A DNA stretch of 64,000 nt from Brachycybe producta (taxonomy: Eukaryota; Arthropoda; Diplopoda; Playtdesmida; Andrognathidae). The stretch covers positions 2,812,550 to 2,876,549 of the forward strand of contig JAUPFP010000002.1 of NCBI GenBank assembly GCA_036925085.1, given 5' to 3'. How positions within the stretch are numbered: the stretch's first letter is position 1; every line of letters starts with the position of its first letter. The notes beneath the pieces are model-generated. The model was given only the letters and a program-made list of their open reading frames with translations, searched no databases and was not told where the DNA came from. Position numbers and translations under genes: made by a program. This document shows positions 1-10,380 of the stretch, one piece after another.

Positions 1-760
1 AAATTCATTGCCAAGCAGACGACAAAATGGCCAGCAAGGGTCCCTGTCCTCCCCCAGGTGGAGCAGCCTGGGGGTGTATATAATGGCGGCGGCCATTGTA
101 TACTGGACAGTGGAAAGAGAACCCTGATGCTGAGTGCATGTGTTGGATGCTTCATCTTAATCAACAGGTGGCCAAAATGGCCACCATTCATCTTGTGTCT
201 TTGTTTGGATAAGGAGGTCAATAACCTCTTCTCCTGGCAGGAATTAGCCAGGAGATTCATCTTTAATTGTTCATCTCTTTGTTGGCTCTCTGCTGGTACA
301 ATTACCAGCAGATATTGCCCATTTATAAGTGAGTGTTTTTGGTTTATTCCATTGAATAAATATATTTATTATTTTCACTCTCTATAACCACTGTGTCCGT
401 GTCTTTATTGATCAAATTACTGGGGAAGTTACCGCGGGGAGGGTGGGGGTTATCGGCAGGGGTTGCCGCCCACCACCGTCCTGTTTTCGGCATGTTTGCC
501 ATCGTGTCGGCCGGTGCTTCGCGCGCGGTTTATCCACGGTAGGATTCATCGGGAATCTACCGTGGATTCCTCGACTTGTTCGGCGGTCATTCGTCCGTCG
601 ACTTGCGGCGGGGAGGATCCTCCGATCGGCGCTACCCGTGGCACGGACGGGTGCAAGAGGAGGGCTGGCCAGCGCTTCGACCCGTCCCAAGGAGGGTCAA
701 CGGCGGTAAGTAAGACAAATTTACCGTAGGTCATTGTAGCGACCAAGTCGGGTCGTTGCA
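1..760 (+). mobile_element. LTR (5'-truncated by window edge), + orientation
   Basis: This is an LTR of the family also seen at 57464-58203 (reverse orientation) and starting at 63982. Shared blocks include the CCAGGTGGAGCAGCCTGG block near 55-72, the GGGGAAGTTACCGCGGGGAG block near 422, and the 3' end GTCGGGTCGTTGCA at 747-760. A TATATAA box lies near 77-83 and an AATAAA signal at 355-360, as expected for promoter and polyadenylation inside an LTR. By comparison with the other copy, about the first 60 bp lie outside the window. No adjoining gag or pol is visible, so it is probably a solo LTR. The small ORFs here on both strands are not conserved proteins. Confidence 0.8.
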
Positions 761-1225
761 CAGTATAACTTATTGTGATAATGGCAATCTTGGTCCCTCG
801 AATCCGTTTCTTCAAAACCTACAAATACAATCTTCGTCAAATTTGGCATTTGAAGTTCTTCAGGATTTGACGGCACGAAAGTCTGAAAGTTAGTAATCCA
901 TATACGAGTGTACAAGAGAGGGAAGTGGCGGCAATAAGCTCTTTACATGAGAATAATTGAATTCATAAGTAATTTTCAATAGGTTTCATACAAAATGTGA
1001 AACAGGAATTTTTTTTTAAAAATTATTAACAAAAAAGTTATTAATTTTTAAATCCCTTTGCGATTGACGTCTCACCCCTTCTACACATGAAATGTGCATT
1101 TTTAACGATTTAGTTATCTAAACTGTAAGGTTTTAAGTTAGTCAGTTTAGTGGTTCTTAAAATGTATGCAAATACGGCAACTTTCTTGGTTAGATTCAAA
1201 ATTTTTAAAAAAGTACGAGCATGCG
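761..1225. other. AT-rich stretch without recognisable feature
   Basis: Between the LTR end and the next element I see no exon-like ORF, no repeat shared with the rest of the window, and no structured RNA. It may be RGP1 intron or upstream intergenic sequence. Confidence 0.4.
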
Positions 1226-1965
1226 CAGTGGCGTAGTTAGGGAACCGCAAGACCCGCAACTGCGGGGGGGGGGCAAAAACCGAAATGAAAGTCGATGTAT
1301 TTTTCAGTTATTTTCGAAAATAAATCGACTTTCATTTAATATTTACTTTGAACGGCGGAACAACGGTACGAACAGTCGGAAGGTTAGGTTTAGTAAAATT
1401 AAGTTGTTGCAGGGGGTCTGGGGGGTGCAGCCCCACGACTTTTTTTTTAAGAATTATTATATCAAATTAGTTCATTGTTCCGACTGTTCCCTAATATGTT
1501 CAACGGGAGGAACGGTCGGAACAATGGACAAATTTGATTTAATAACTAAAAAAGAGGGGGCTGTGCCCCCCCCCCCCCCCGAGACCCCCTGCAACATGCT
1601 TCATTTCACTAAACCTAACCTTCTGACTGTTCCGCCGTTCTTCGAAATAGCCCCCCTAGTATGAGGGCTAAGTGGAGGGGGAGGTAAGGTGGTTGCAAAG
1701 TTTTAAGCTGCGGGGGGGGGGGGGCGCAACCAAGTCATAGCTACACCACACAGGCAGTTAGAATTCGGGGAGAACTTCAGTTGGCTCCGCCCTTGTTATG
1801 ACGACCAGCAACTTCTAATTGGTTGGTTATGTAGTCTGACGTCACATGCCCCGCCCTTTTCAACGTCGAACCACATAACAAACCAATTAGAAGTTGCCGG
1901 TCGTCATAACAAGGCGGAGCCAACTGAAGTTCTCCCCGATTTCTAACTGCCTGTCTACACCACTG
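1226..1965. mobile_element. MITE with CAGTGGCGTAG termini, interrupted
   Basis: The terminal inverted repeats are CAGTGGCGTAGTTA at the left and TAGCTACACCACTG at the right. The right end is split by the Mutator-like MITE at 1750-1954, whose target duplication CTACACCAC rebuilds it. Inner sequence holds long G and C runs and a second inverted pair around AACGGCGGAACAACGGT and ACCGTTCC. The long ORF at 1221-1664 reads through this repeat and is not a gene. Confidence 0.6.
1750..1954. mobile_element. Mutator-like palindromic MITE (ACAGGCA family), 9-bp TSD
   Basis: This 205-bp foldback begins ACAGGCAGTTAGAATTCGGG and ends in the reverse complement. It is flanked by the perfect 9-bp duplication CTACACCAC (1741-1749 and 1955-1963). 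Its arms carry the block GTTGGCTCCGCCCTTGTTATGACG. Sister copies lie at 62074-62275 and 63416-63619. The 9-bp duplication is typical of Mutator-like elements. Confidence 0.85.
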
Positions 1966-2048
1966 AGCCACCTACCAAATTAATTTTGGTAGGACTCGAT
2001 ACACTGTAGGTGTGGTACTCATAAATGAATTGATTGTTTTATTTTCAG

Positions 2049-2176
2049 ATTATTTCTGCATAACAAATACCCATGGGAAAGTAGTACGTTTTTGTTTGTT
2101 TAAAATGGCGTACAAGTTAGGAGAGGACATTGTTGGCACATTCGACTTTAATTCATCAACTGTTAAATGTGTACAG
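2049..2176 (+). CDS. RGP1: RGP1 (RAB6A-GEF complex partner 2), internal coding exon
   Basis: Rgp1 pairs with Ric1 to form a guanine nucleotide exchange factor for Rab6 at the Golgi. This exon encodes HGKVVRFCLFKMAYKLGED followed by IVGTFDFNSSTVKCVQ, which aligns with the animal RGP1 segment containing the YRLGED-VVGT motif. An acceptor TTTTCAG precedes 2049, entering with two bases of a codon. A donor CAG|GTAAAA follows 2176 in phase 0. The next exon continues the same protein in the right frame. Earlier exons lie left of the window; none is recognisable in 1-2048, which is mostly repeats. Confidence 0.88.
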
Positions 2177-2287
2177 GTAAAATTCAATTGGTGTACTATT
2201 AACTTAATTATGGCATGAGTTCACACTTATTGTATGTTGATTTTACAGGGTGCCTGAGTAAGGTACAAGTTTGAAACTAAAAAAAAT

Positions 2288-2694
2288 TAGGGATGGGCCA
2301 TTCGAATCATCGAATCCTGCAAATCTTGAAAAATATGCGAGATTCAAAAACTCGAATCTTCGCACGTTTTTCGTCTTTGGAATCCTAACCTAAAAAAACT
2401 TAAAAACTTTGGTAAAAATAGTTTTAACTCCATTGACGTCCAATAGAAGCGTTCACTAACAAAAAATGCGATTGTTGCAATGTGGGTGGTACCCGGATCA
2501 CCAATATCACCTTGTGGGGACCCTGTGTGCCACACTATTTTTTATTATTAATAATTTTTTAATATTTCATTTATTTGTATTTTTCTTAATGAATACAGTG
2601 TAATATAGGATTCTTATATAAAAGATTCGAGGAATTCGAGAACCTTTTACGATTTGGGTTCGAGAAAATTTAGGATTCGTCCCACCTCTAACAA
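2288..2694. mobile_element. GATTCGAG-type MITE in RGP1 intron
   Basis: A repeat of about 400 bp runs from GGGATGGGCCATTCGAATC to GGATTCGTCCCACCTCTA. Imperfect inverted ends are built from GATTCGA motifs, and a central block reads TTGACGTCCAATAGAAGCG. Other copies or parts are at 14215-14755, 32925-33482, 36612-36985 and 48680-48912. It lies wholly inside the intron between 2176 and 3025. Confidence 0.7.
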
Positions 2695-3024
2695 AAATGG
2701 TTTTCATTTTTATTAGAGATAGGACGAATCCTTAGTGTAGTGCAGCGTTTTAGAATCCTTCCTGTAGTGTAGCGTTTTACATTGAAAACATAAAACCTCA
2801 GGACATTTATTTCAATTTTAAGAACCCCACCAAAAATGAACTAAAGCCTGTATATCGGTGGTGATCAAGGTCATACTAATGGGCCCTCAATAACCTTAAT
2901 AACTTTTTGTGACTTACGTATTTCATAATATTATGACTGATAATTTATGAATGTCTTTTCAATTTATAACTTCCTTCTTTAACTATATAATTACATATTT
3001 TTAACATCAAACTATTTTGCGAAG

Positions 3025-3184
3025 TTTTCAGTTACATTGCAGAGCGATGAGGTGTTATGCAACCAAAAGACAGGCACTGTGGTTAATTATAGCAAATACC
3101 ACGAAATGTGCCTATTTTCGAAAAATACACATATAGTTCTTCCAATTCCATTGACAGTAACTCCATCATTTTCCACAGATTTAG
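3025..3184 (+). CDS. RGP1: RGP1, second visible coding exon
   Basis: The exon begins FSVTLQSDEV directly after the CVQ that ends the previous exon, matching the order in vertebrate RGP1 (CLQ then FSVSLQ). It continues through KYHEMCLFS to LPIPLTVTPSFSTDL. The acceptor is TTTTGCGAAG|TTTTCAG; a more typical TTTTCAG site seven bases downstream would break the frame. The donor is TTAG|GTGAGT, leaving one base to pair with CT at 4229 and give Ala. Confidence 0.88.
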
Positions 3185-3424
3185 GTGAGTATTTCAAATG
3201 TTTTTATTACATATAGCCATAGTCACATTTAATTGTGTTACTTGGCAGAATCCCTATTTATTTAGTGAAAGAAACAGTTAATTCTGTTTAATTCATTTAC
3301 AAAAAGGATAAAAACTACTAATCCCTCAATAATTCTATCCTAGCCACTCAGATGTGTGGTCCTTTATGCCTTATTAGACATTTCCTCCTTTCTTTATGTT
3401 TTTAACATTATATCTGCGTTGTGT

Positions 3425-4181
3425 TTAAGAGGCTACATCACAAAATCACTTCGAAAAATCTCCGCAAAGAGCGCTTGTATCGTTTTTCTAATGAGCCCAT
3501 AGACCCAATGTTAAAGAAAAAATGTTAATTTTTAAATACACAGTCGCGGCAATATGTTTATTTTTCATATTTAAAGTTGTCCAATATTAAGTTTTCAAAG
3601 TGCAATGTGCACCTTAAATATATGCTGATCGAGTGATAGAATGACGAAATATTGGTAAGTGCGGTTATATCTTTAAAATCTATTTCAAAATGACGAATTT
3701 CTAACTCTTATGTTAAACTCCATTTAGTATGCCCAATTAAGAAAAAAAAACATGCATTAAAATGCTCGTAAAAATAAGTAATAATAATTTTAAAAAACCA
3801 GAAAAAAATCAGCACGTGCGCCAATGTATTGGCTTCGCTGTGATTTTTAATAGATGTTTTTTTCTTACGAGTGCGTACTCAATGGAGTTTAACATACGAG
3901 TTAGAAATTCGCGATTTTGAAATATTTTTTAAAAATAGAACCACCCTTACCAATTTTTTGTCATTATATCACTCCATGAACATATATTTAAAGTGCACAT
4001 TGCACTTTGAACCATCAAAATTGGACAACTTTAAATATGAAAAATAAACATATTGCCACCGCTGTGCATTGTAAAAATTAACGTTTTTTCTTTAATATCG
4101 GGTCTATGGGTTCAATAGAAAAACGATGTTAACGCTCTTTGTGGAGATTTTTCAAAGTAATTTTGCAATGTAGCCTCTTAA
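3425..4181. mobile_element. TTAA-flanked foldback MITE in RGP1 intron
   Basis: Inverted arms of about 340 bp start TTAAGAGGCTACATC (3425) and end GTAGCCTCTTAAG (4181). TTAA at both ends suggests a piggyBac-type target. The arms contain CTCCGCAAAGAGCGCT and CATAGACCCAATGTTAAAG. Near-complete or partial copies are at 31130-31750, 42513-43270, 47110-47890 and 54385-55110, with a mixed version at 28033-28760. Confidence 0.8.
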
Positions 4182-4228
4182 GCCTTTGAGGTGTTTCGGG
4201 TCTGATATGTATTGTTTTTCCATTTCAG

Positions 4229-4446
4229 CTTCTTTACAATGGCGATTACATTTTGAGTTTGTTACGACTAGTACTTCAATTGAATCTGGAGCTGACGAAA
4301 TTAACAACCTTCATGACTGGCAAGGTCCACATAGTTTAGATATTGAAACTATGATATGGGATCTTCCCATAAATATATTTGTAAGTGGTTCTGTTCAACA
4401 TACACAAGGTATACATAGCAAAAACAACTTTACTGTGCTTATATAA
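4229..4446 (+). CDS. RGP1: RGP1, C-terminal coding exon and stop
   Basis: After acceptor CATTTCAG the exon encodes SLQWRLHFEFVTTS, the diagnostic RGP1 motif (vertebrate form SLKWRLHFEFVTS). WQGPHSLDIETMIWDLPINI follows, matching the WxGPxxxxxxxxxWDLPI end of RGP1. The frame ends at TAA 4444-4446. A good-looking donor GTAAGT sits at 4381 just after the conserved WDLPINIF, so an alternative or additional 3' exon is possible. No classical AATAAA follows closely; AATAAG occurs about 25 bp downstream. Confidence 0.88.
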
Positions 4447-5133
4447 ATAATGTAATTTGTAAATGTTTAATAAGTTTTATTTCTTACTAATTGATTTAAT
4501 ACAAATTTATTCACCAACTACAGTAAAACGTCTATATAACGCTTTCCCGGTTATGGCGCACTTTTTGTACAGTCCCGATTCGTTTTTATGATTTTCTATG
4601 TGATTTTTTTTTCCGATTTCCGGTTATAACGCTCTTCTGGCCGAATCTGTCAATACTTTTAGTTTTTAATCATTAATTAAACAAATTATAATTATGAAAA
4701 CGGAAAAAATGAAATTACATTAGATGATCCATTATTGCGTAATCATACATGATTAGTCCTACATCGATCGATCTTTCCCTTGTTTTCTCAGTGCCTCGAC
4801 TATTCCACAAACTCAATCAGGAGCCCACTTTTCTGTTGGCCAGTTTCAGAGTTTAGGCATTTGCTTCTGTTTTGAAATAAAGTATTTTACTTTGTTTATT
4901 AAAAAAACTAACCTATTAATGAATTGCCCCATGATTTGGGAACATCTTGTAAGTATAATGTTTACGAAAATTGTAAAAATCTTGACCAAAATTGTAAATA
5001 TAATTAATTATTCTTGAAAAAGGTCAAAGTTGTATATTTTAGAAAATAAACAATATAACAATGCTTCAATGAATTAAAATAATTTAATAATTATTGACGA
5101 AGCAATGTTTCGACATAATTTGAGTCATTATCA
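4447..5133. other. RGP1 3' flank with pogo-like remnant
   Basis: The block from about 4521 (CAGTAAAACGTCTATATAACG) to about 4660, with the phrase GGTTATAACGCTCTTCTGG, resembles the ends of pogo/Tigger-like elements. The remainder is AT-rich with no coding signal. Confidence 0.35.
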
Positions 5134-5570
5134 TGTAACACCCATTAACTCGTGATCCCGCCAAAACCATAGCTTGGGGGGTAAACAACTCATGCTTGTG
5201 CCTCCCTCTCTCTAATTAATATTCAAGTGGCGGATTGATACTCTTAGGACCATGGTCACTTGGACCTGGTTACACCTCGTAGGTGTACACAGGTCCAAGG
5301 TATAAAAAGACCATGTTCCTTTTTGTTCTTCGTCCACTCTTTAGCTCAACTTTTGTACTACGCCGATTATTATATCCATATCACTTCATGGGCCCGTGGA
5401 TGCACCTTTGATCAATAACTATTCATTCTTGTAACGGTGTTTCTATGCAAGAATGAATAAAGTGTTTACAATATGAAACTGTGTTGTCCTATGTCTCGAA
5501 ACTAGTCCTTCTCTTTACAATCCGGAGACACCATAACGTAAGAAGACATACGGATCCCTAAGGAGCAAGA
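5134..5570 (+). mobile_element. Possible LTR-like unit
   Basis: The sequence starts TGTAACACCC at 5134, in the style of the other LTRs here. It has a TATAAAAAG box at 5301-5309 and an AATAAA signal at 5456-5461, the spacing expected of an LTR. No second copy or target duplication is visible, and the 3' boundary is uncertain. The downstream stretch 5570-6080 has short broken frames in which I recognise no protein. Confidence 0.4.
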
Positions 5571-6197
5571 GATCTTCCTAACAAAGGAAGGTGAACAACA
5601 ATGGTGGTCAGAAGTGGATGGTCACCACCCTTCTGATAGATTACACCCCTACACAGAAGGATGATTACAATCCATCACCATCCGACTACCTCTGTAGCTC
5701 GAATCTTCTCCGTGCGGTCACCGCGCAATCAAGAGAAGAGACGAGTTACAGAAAAGAGCATGATGAGTTGCTCAAATTTGGTCACGTGGTCGTCAATGCT
5801 CACATTTGGTGAAGGTGCGGGGTATGCCTCACGATCCTTCGTCCTTTTCATGTATGAGCTACGTGTTTAAAAAGACCAGCGATCGCATCAAAAGTTGACC
5901 GCATGGCCCTGATTCTGTTGAACCGCGTGTTGAAAGAGATTTAGTGATCACACACATCACTGGTCAACCGCATGATTCTATTGTCCCGTCCATGCCGAAG
6001 CAGAGGAAACTAATACGGAGGGATGGTCTGCCGGATAAAACCTCACTTCGTCGTAAGAGACACGTGTAGAAAGAACTTTTGTCTGCCATCCGCTTAGCAT
6101 TCGGGGGAACACGGAGGCCACGGTTGTGGACACACGTGTTTCCATCTTTGTTTTTGTATTCTATGTTCTATGTTTTCATCATCATCACTTTTGCCTT

Positions 6198-6480
6198 AAC
6201 TCTTAATTCAAATTCGAGGTGAACCCTATTTATTGACCTCCGTATCATTGGTCAATAAATAGAAAAGCCTCATCCTTATTCTTTTTAATCTCTGAGGTGC
6301 GTTTTTTAATCAAACTCCGTATCTTTGTGCGATAAATAAACAAAGCTCATCTACTTGTCTTTACACCTTTTAATGTCTTTTGAGAGATGTGTGTCTCTGA
6401 AAATCCCTATTACTCTTCACCCTTTTTAATTTTCGAGGTGTGTTATCCATCAGATGCCGTATCTGTCTGATGGATTAACA
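6198..6480 (+). repeat. Imperfect tandem units forming hairpins with a shared loop
   Basis: At least three units begin with CGAGGTG or TGAGGTG and carry CCGTATC at the centre. In unit one, 13 bases at 6226-6238 pair perfectly with 6250-6262 around an 11-nt loop. In the last unit, ATCCATCAGA (6445-6454) pairs with TCTGATGGAT (6466-6475), again around an 11-nt loop. The stem sequences differ completely while the loop core is kept. The middle unit (6293-6345) folds poorly. Confidence 0.55.
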
Positions 6481-7119
6481 TAACCCGAAACACTATTTTG
6501 CCACATGGGACTATCTTGTTCCACCATCGTTTTGTTCTTTGTTCTCTAACTTGTTTCCCTTGGGACACTTGCATCCCAAGTCATCATCTTCAAACAACTC
6601 ATCATCATCACCTCAATGAACACTCACATGAACTATCTCTATTAGACATTATTGAAGCCTTCCGCCATTTTTGTTCGACCGGAAGTCCTTCAAAAGGCGC
6701 CAACAGAGCAGTTTTTTGCTCCATGTGAGAACCTTGTTGATTCTTCTTTTTGTTTTCTTTCTTTTCCTCTTCCAGTGGGTCTGCACTTGCGTGCCCCCTG
6801 GTATTTTTTTTGGGGGGGGGGGAAATCCCACTTTTTTCTTTGGATTTTCTCTTTTGTGCATTTCCTCTTGGTGGCTACAAAACGCCACCTGGCAGATTTC
6901 TATTTGGACAATACATCATCATTTACCAACCAAGAGCAATCCTGGTTTGTTTTTTTGTGTAGTGATGCAGAACTTTGTCATCCCGCTGTAGAGTCGTAAC
7001 AAAGGGTTGATCCAGTTCTGCAAAACTGTTTACCCTTTAATGTTGATAAGGACGTTAATGTTCTTATTTAGTTCACACCTCGCCAGGGTCTGGGCCCTTT
7101 CCTCTCAGTATTTTTGTTG
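6481..7119. other. Non-coding stretch, no clear feature
   Basis: Overlapping ORFs across the poly-T and poly-G tract near 6805-6830 are low-complexity artefacts. I see no known repeat until the LTR remnant that follows. Confidence 0.4.
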
Positions 7120-8036
7120 AAAACTGGTCAATCATTTCATTGGTCCATTTGGTTTTAAGTTTTTGTAAGTGACCAATGAGAGCAAGCATGTCAAACTCAA
7201 AGGCTAACACGGGCCAAATAAACAATGTCTAAGTTTATGTGGGCCGCAAAAAAGAAAAACTTCCATTTTTATAGAAATGTAGGTTTATTTCGAAAAGTAC
7301 AGTATAACAAAGAACAAGGACAATGATGAACAATTAATGTTTTCTTCCTGACACTTGGCATCTCTTCTCTACTTCGGGGGAAATCTTATTTGCAGTGATT
7401 ACTTCCAAAACTGACCCAAGTTGATTGTCAGTAATCCTGGATCTGACAGGCTTCACCGCAAAAATATTCGCTGTGGGCCGCGAGTTTGACATGCTTGAAT
7501 TAAAGGATTCCGAGAAAATCCTCTTGGGTATGTAAGTCTGTTTTTGTGTACAAATTAAGCATTTTCATCATGGAGAATCTATGCTCGATTTTGTTCAGAG
7601 AGCATTCTTTGAAACACTTTTGAAGATAGAGAATCCATGCCCAATAGTGGCCAGATTCTGAAACAGTTTGTGTTGCAAGAGTAGTGTTGCTATGTTCAAA
7701 AAGTTGCTGAAGTTTTTATTTTATTTTTGTTAAGTTGAATGTAGAAACGCCAACCCAGGTGGAAACCTTGATACTACATTCTAAATGAAAATAGAGAACA
7801 ACATGATCTAATGGCTTTGAGTCGTGCATCAGCCATAAGGGTAACAAACAGCGAAAAACATTCTTTACACTGTAAAGGTTCTTAGAGAGAGAAACTTGTG
7901 AGGAAACGAGAGGGACTATTTTGTTCCTCCCGAACCAGAATAGAATAAGTGGCCAAGCCAACCACTTTCACCATGCCCGAAAGAGCGAACTGAAACCATT
8001 TAGTAGAGTATTCACCCGCTGAAGGTGGTTCGTTAC
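7120..8036 (+). mobile_element. Degenerate LTR related to the 17.3-kb element
   Basis: This is the + orientation counterpart of the 863-bp LTRs. Shared landmarks are TCTCAGTAT, CTGGTCAATCA, CCTCCCGAACCAGAATAGAATAAG, GGCCAAGCCAACC and the end GAAGGTGGTTCGTTACA at 8036. It is interrupted by a hAT-type MITE at 7183-7497 and is clearly older than the 17.3-kb copy. The ORF at 7716-7961 is spurious. Confidence 0.7.
7183..7497. mobile_element. hAT-type MITE inserted in LTR
   Basis: The termini are CAAGCATGTCAAACTC and GAGTTTGACATGCTTG, with GGGCC-rich subterminal sequence, as in many animal hAT derivatives. Flanking 8-mers AATGAGAG and AATTAAAG match at 6 of 8 positions, consistent with an aged 8-bp duplication. 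Confidence 0.65.
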
Positions 8037-8819
8037 AATAAATTATTAACTAAATAAATATTAATCACAAACATATGAAAAAATCCCTATACACCTTTGT
8101 ATAATAACATTGTTCAACAAGAAATTTTATTTTGAAAAACATTTTGAAAAACTAATGTTTTGCCACATAATTAGTGTTTTTTAATTTCTTATGTGTATGG
8201 AGCTTACAACAATTAAAGTAGTGACTTTTTAGATTAATAATTTAATAAATATTAAACTCAAACTTATGAAAAAACCGCATGCACCTCTGTATGTTAACAT
8301 TGTTAAACAAGAAATTGTATTTTTATGTTTTTCATTTAGAAAATAAAAAGTGATGAAAAAAATGAATTTATTTGTAGAGACATTTTTTCATTCGATTCTA
8401 GTGTTTTAAACCTGTGGAATTTTATTTTTCTTAAGTTTCTATTGGTTTAAAATTTTGAGTACAGAAGGTGTGAATTTTTTTCACATTTTTTCGTGGTTAA
8501 GATGATGGTAAGTCCGGTCTGCTTCACCAGGAAGATGGCATCCCTGTAGGGATTCATTGGTGGGAGGCCTGTAGGTGACCGCCATCTTATCTCCAATCCA
8601 GCCTCTCTGGACCCCATCTACTATGGTTCCAGTATTTTTGATTTTCAAGGATATGAGGATAACCACCACTTAACCACTAGTTTTCAGAAAATCACCTATC
8701 TGCCTCCCGAAAGACAATCCCAGATACAAATATATGTACTGCACATGCACTGTTTCATCAAATAATGTACAAACATAGTATTTGGTAGTTTCGGCAGTGT
8801 TTCGTTTCAGCTAAAAGTA
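8037..8819. other. AT-rich intergenic sequence with a small inverted-repeat block
   Basis: 8493-8690 is a GC-richer block bounded by GTGGTTAAG and CTTAACCAC and looks like a short unclassified MITE. The rest shows nothing recognisable. A duplicated phrase with TTAATAAATATTAA and ACTTATGAAAAAA recurs near 8045 and 8240. Confidence 0.35.
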
Positions 8820-8830
8820 AGAAAAACAAC

Positions 8831-9330
8831 ATGGCGTCTCAAAACAACAATGAAGCACTTAAAACTAAATATTTCAAGGAGGGCAAAACGTTTCAAAAGA
8901 GAAACAAAAATATTAATTGATGTTTGGAGATGTGAGAACATTCCATTATTATTCTCAAGTGCTCATTGCCATGCACGTGTGTGGGGTGACATAGTGAAAA
9001 CTCACTGGTATCAGTATCATAAAAAAGCCCTGATTGGTTGATCCAGCCACGGTTGTTTCTTCTAACCTGCCCGCTCAGTTATCTGACGTCATTTCTGGTG
9101 GTGGAGCGAACGTAGAGCCCATCCACTTTGCTTCCCACCCACGAGCCCACCACAGGCTTGTCTGGGTGTTATGCCACCCAAATCTGGGATCGAAGACTGT
9201 CTCACTGAGTCAGTTTTCCTCCAACATACAGAATTTCTCGAAAGGAATCTGCTGGAGCTGCGGTCTCACATGAAGCAGATGCAGCGTTTAATTCACAATT
9301 TCTCCGAACGAAGGCACTGCGATTGTTTTT
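8831..9330 (+). pseudogene. Remnant of a Myb/SANT-like transposon protein
   Basis: The frame starts at ATG 8831 (MASQNNNEALKT) and fails after about 30 codons. A shifted frame at 8850-9041 then gives FKRETKILIDVWRCENI, resembling the first helix of Myb/SANT-like (trihelix/MADF-type) domains of Harbinger-associated proteins. A third frame at about 9189-9331 gives EFLERNLLELRSHMKQMQ, a coiled-coil tail common in such proteins, ending at TAA. At least two frameshifts break it. The tail and its 3' sequence recur at 28040-28330, so it is repeat-derived and not a host gene. Confidence 0.4.
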
Positions 9331-9589
9331 AATTTAAAAAATGGGTTTTTAATGTCTTTTTTCCCAGGTTTGAAGTCATGTAACCCTATAAAAAAGAAAC
9401 ATTGTGAAGCCAATAGCTATTTTTTTGTTTTTGTTCTAAGTTTTAACGAGACTTCTTCAAATGTTTGTTTGAAGGTTTTTGGTCCTATGGAATTTAACAT
9501 GGAGTTAAAAATGTAAGATTTTAAATGTTATTTAAAAATAGGACCTTTCAAAATTTAGAAAAGGAATCATTCTGAAGCTAATAAACACA

Positions 9590-9993
9590 TGTAAGTATGT
9601 GTGTTCTTTGGTATAAAAGTCTGTGTTTTTTTGTGTAAATGGAGCACTTTTTGAATTGATTGCTCGATAATGAATCTATGCCCGGTTGTGGCCAAATTCT
9701 GAATCAGTTGTATATTTTTCGAAATAAACTATTATGGGCAAAAAGTTGCTTTAGGTTTTATTTTGTATTTACTAAGTCAAACAAAGGACTTTAACATTTT
9801 CTCATCTAGAACTACCAATCCAGGTGCAAACCTGGATCACCAACACTAGATGAGGCCTAAGAGGACAACACGTTTTACCGGCTTTTAATCAGGCGCAAAC
9901 CTGGGGAGTAGCAGACAGCGAAAAGATTCTTGAAACTGTAAAAGTTCATAAAAGAGGAAAAAATTCTATTCCCCCTAAAGGTGGTTCATTACA
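9590..9993 (+). mobile_element. Second degenerate LTR fragment of the same lineage
   Basis: It has GGTATAAAAGTCTGTGTTT at 9611, then AATCTATGCCCGG, ATCTAGA, CAGGTGCAAACCTGGATC, GTAGCAGACAGCG and the end AAAGGTGGTTCATTACA at 9993, all in LTR order. The upstream half is missing. Sequence at 10020-10100 (CTGGTCAATTTG, CATATAAAACCC) may be the start of a further copy. Confidence 0.6.
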
Positions 9994-10380
9994 CATATAT
10001 CATAGATTCGTTATAAAATCTTAGACTGGTCAATTTGAATTTGGCCAATAGGAACACAGTATTTTATTTTTTCAGCATATAAAACCCGCTTTTCAGAATC
10101 AATATTATAAACAGATTACTAAAGCTGCTTTTCGCTTGCAGTGTTGCCAGCTGTGCATTTCTTAATAAAATTCTATTATTTTTTTAATTATGGGGTGGGC
10201 AGTGCCCAAGGTTTGTAGAGTATGTAATGTGTGCTCATATCACGAGGAAGCCACGCCCCCAAAGGCGACGCCATATTGTAACGTCACTAGTGATCACTAT
10301 GTTTTGCCGTATATTACACACTGAAAAAAACGGTTTTCTGTTTGGCTTGCAGTACATTTTTTGTTTAATTCGATAAATAT

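Noticed and set aside
412-815. Overlapping GC-rich ORFs on both strands
   Set aside because: They lie in an LTR found again at 57464-58203 and are not conserved between the copies.
1221-1664. 147-residue + strand ORF
   Set aside because: It spans inverted repeats and homopolymer C/G runs of a MITE; no domain.
6649-6999. Four overlapping ORFs on both strands
   Set aside because: They cross a poly-T/poly-G tract; composition is low-complexity and frames conflict.
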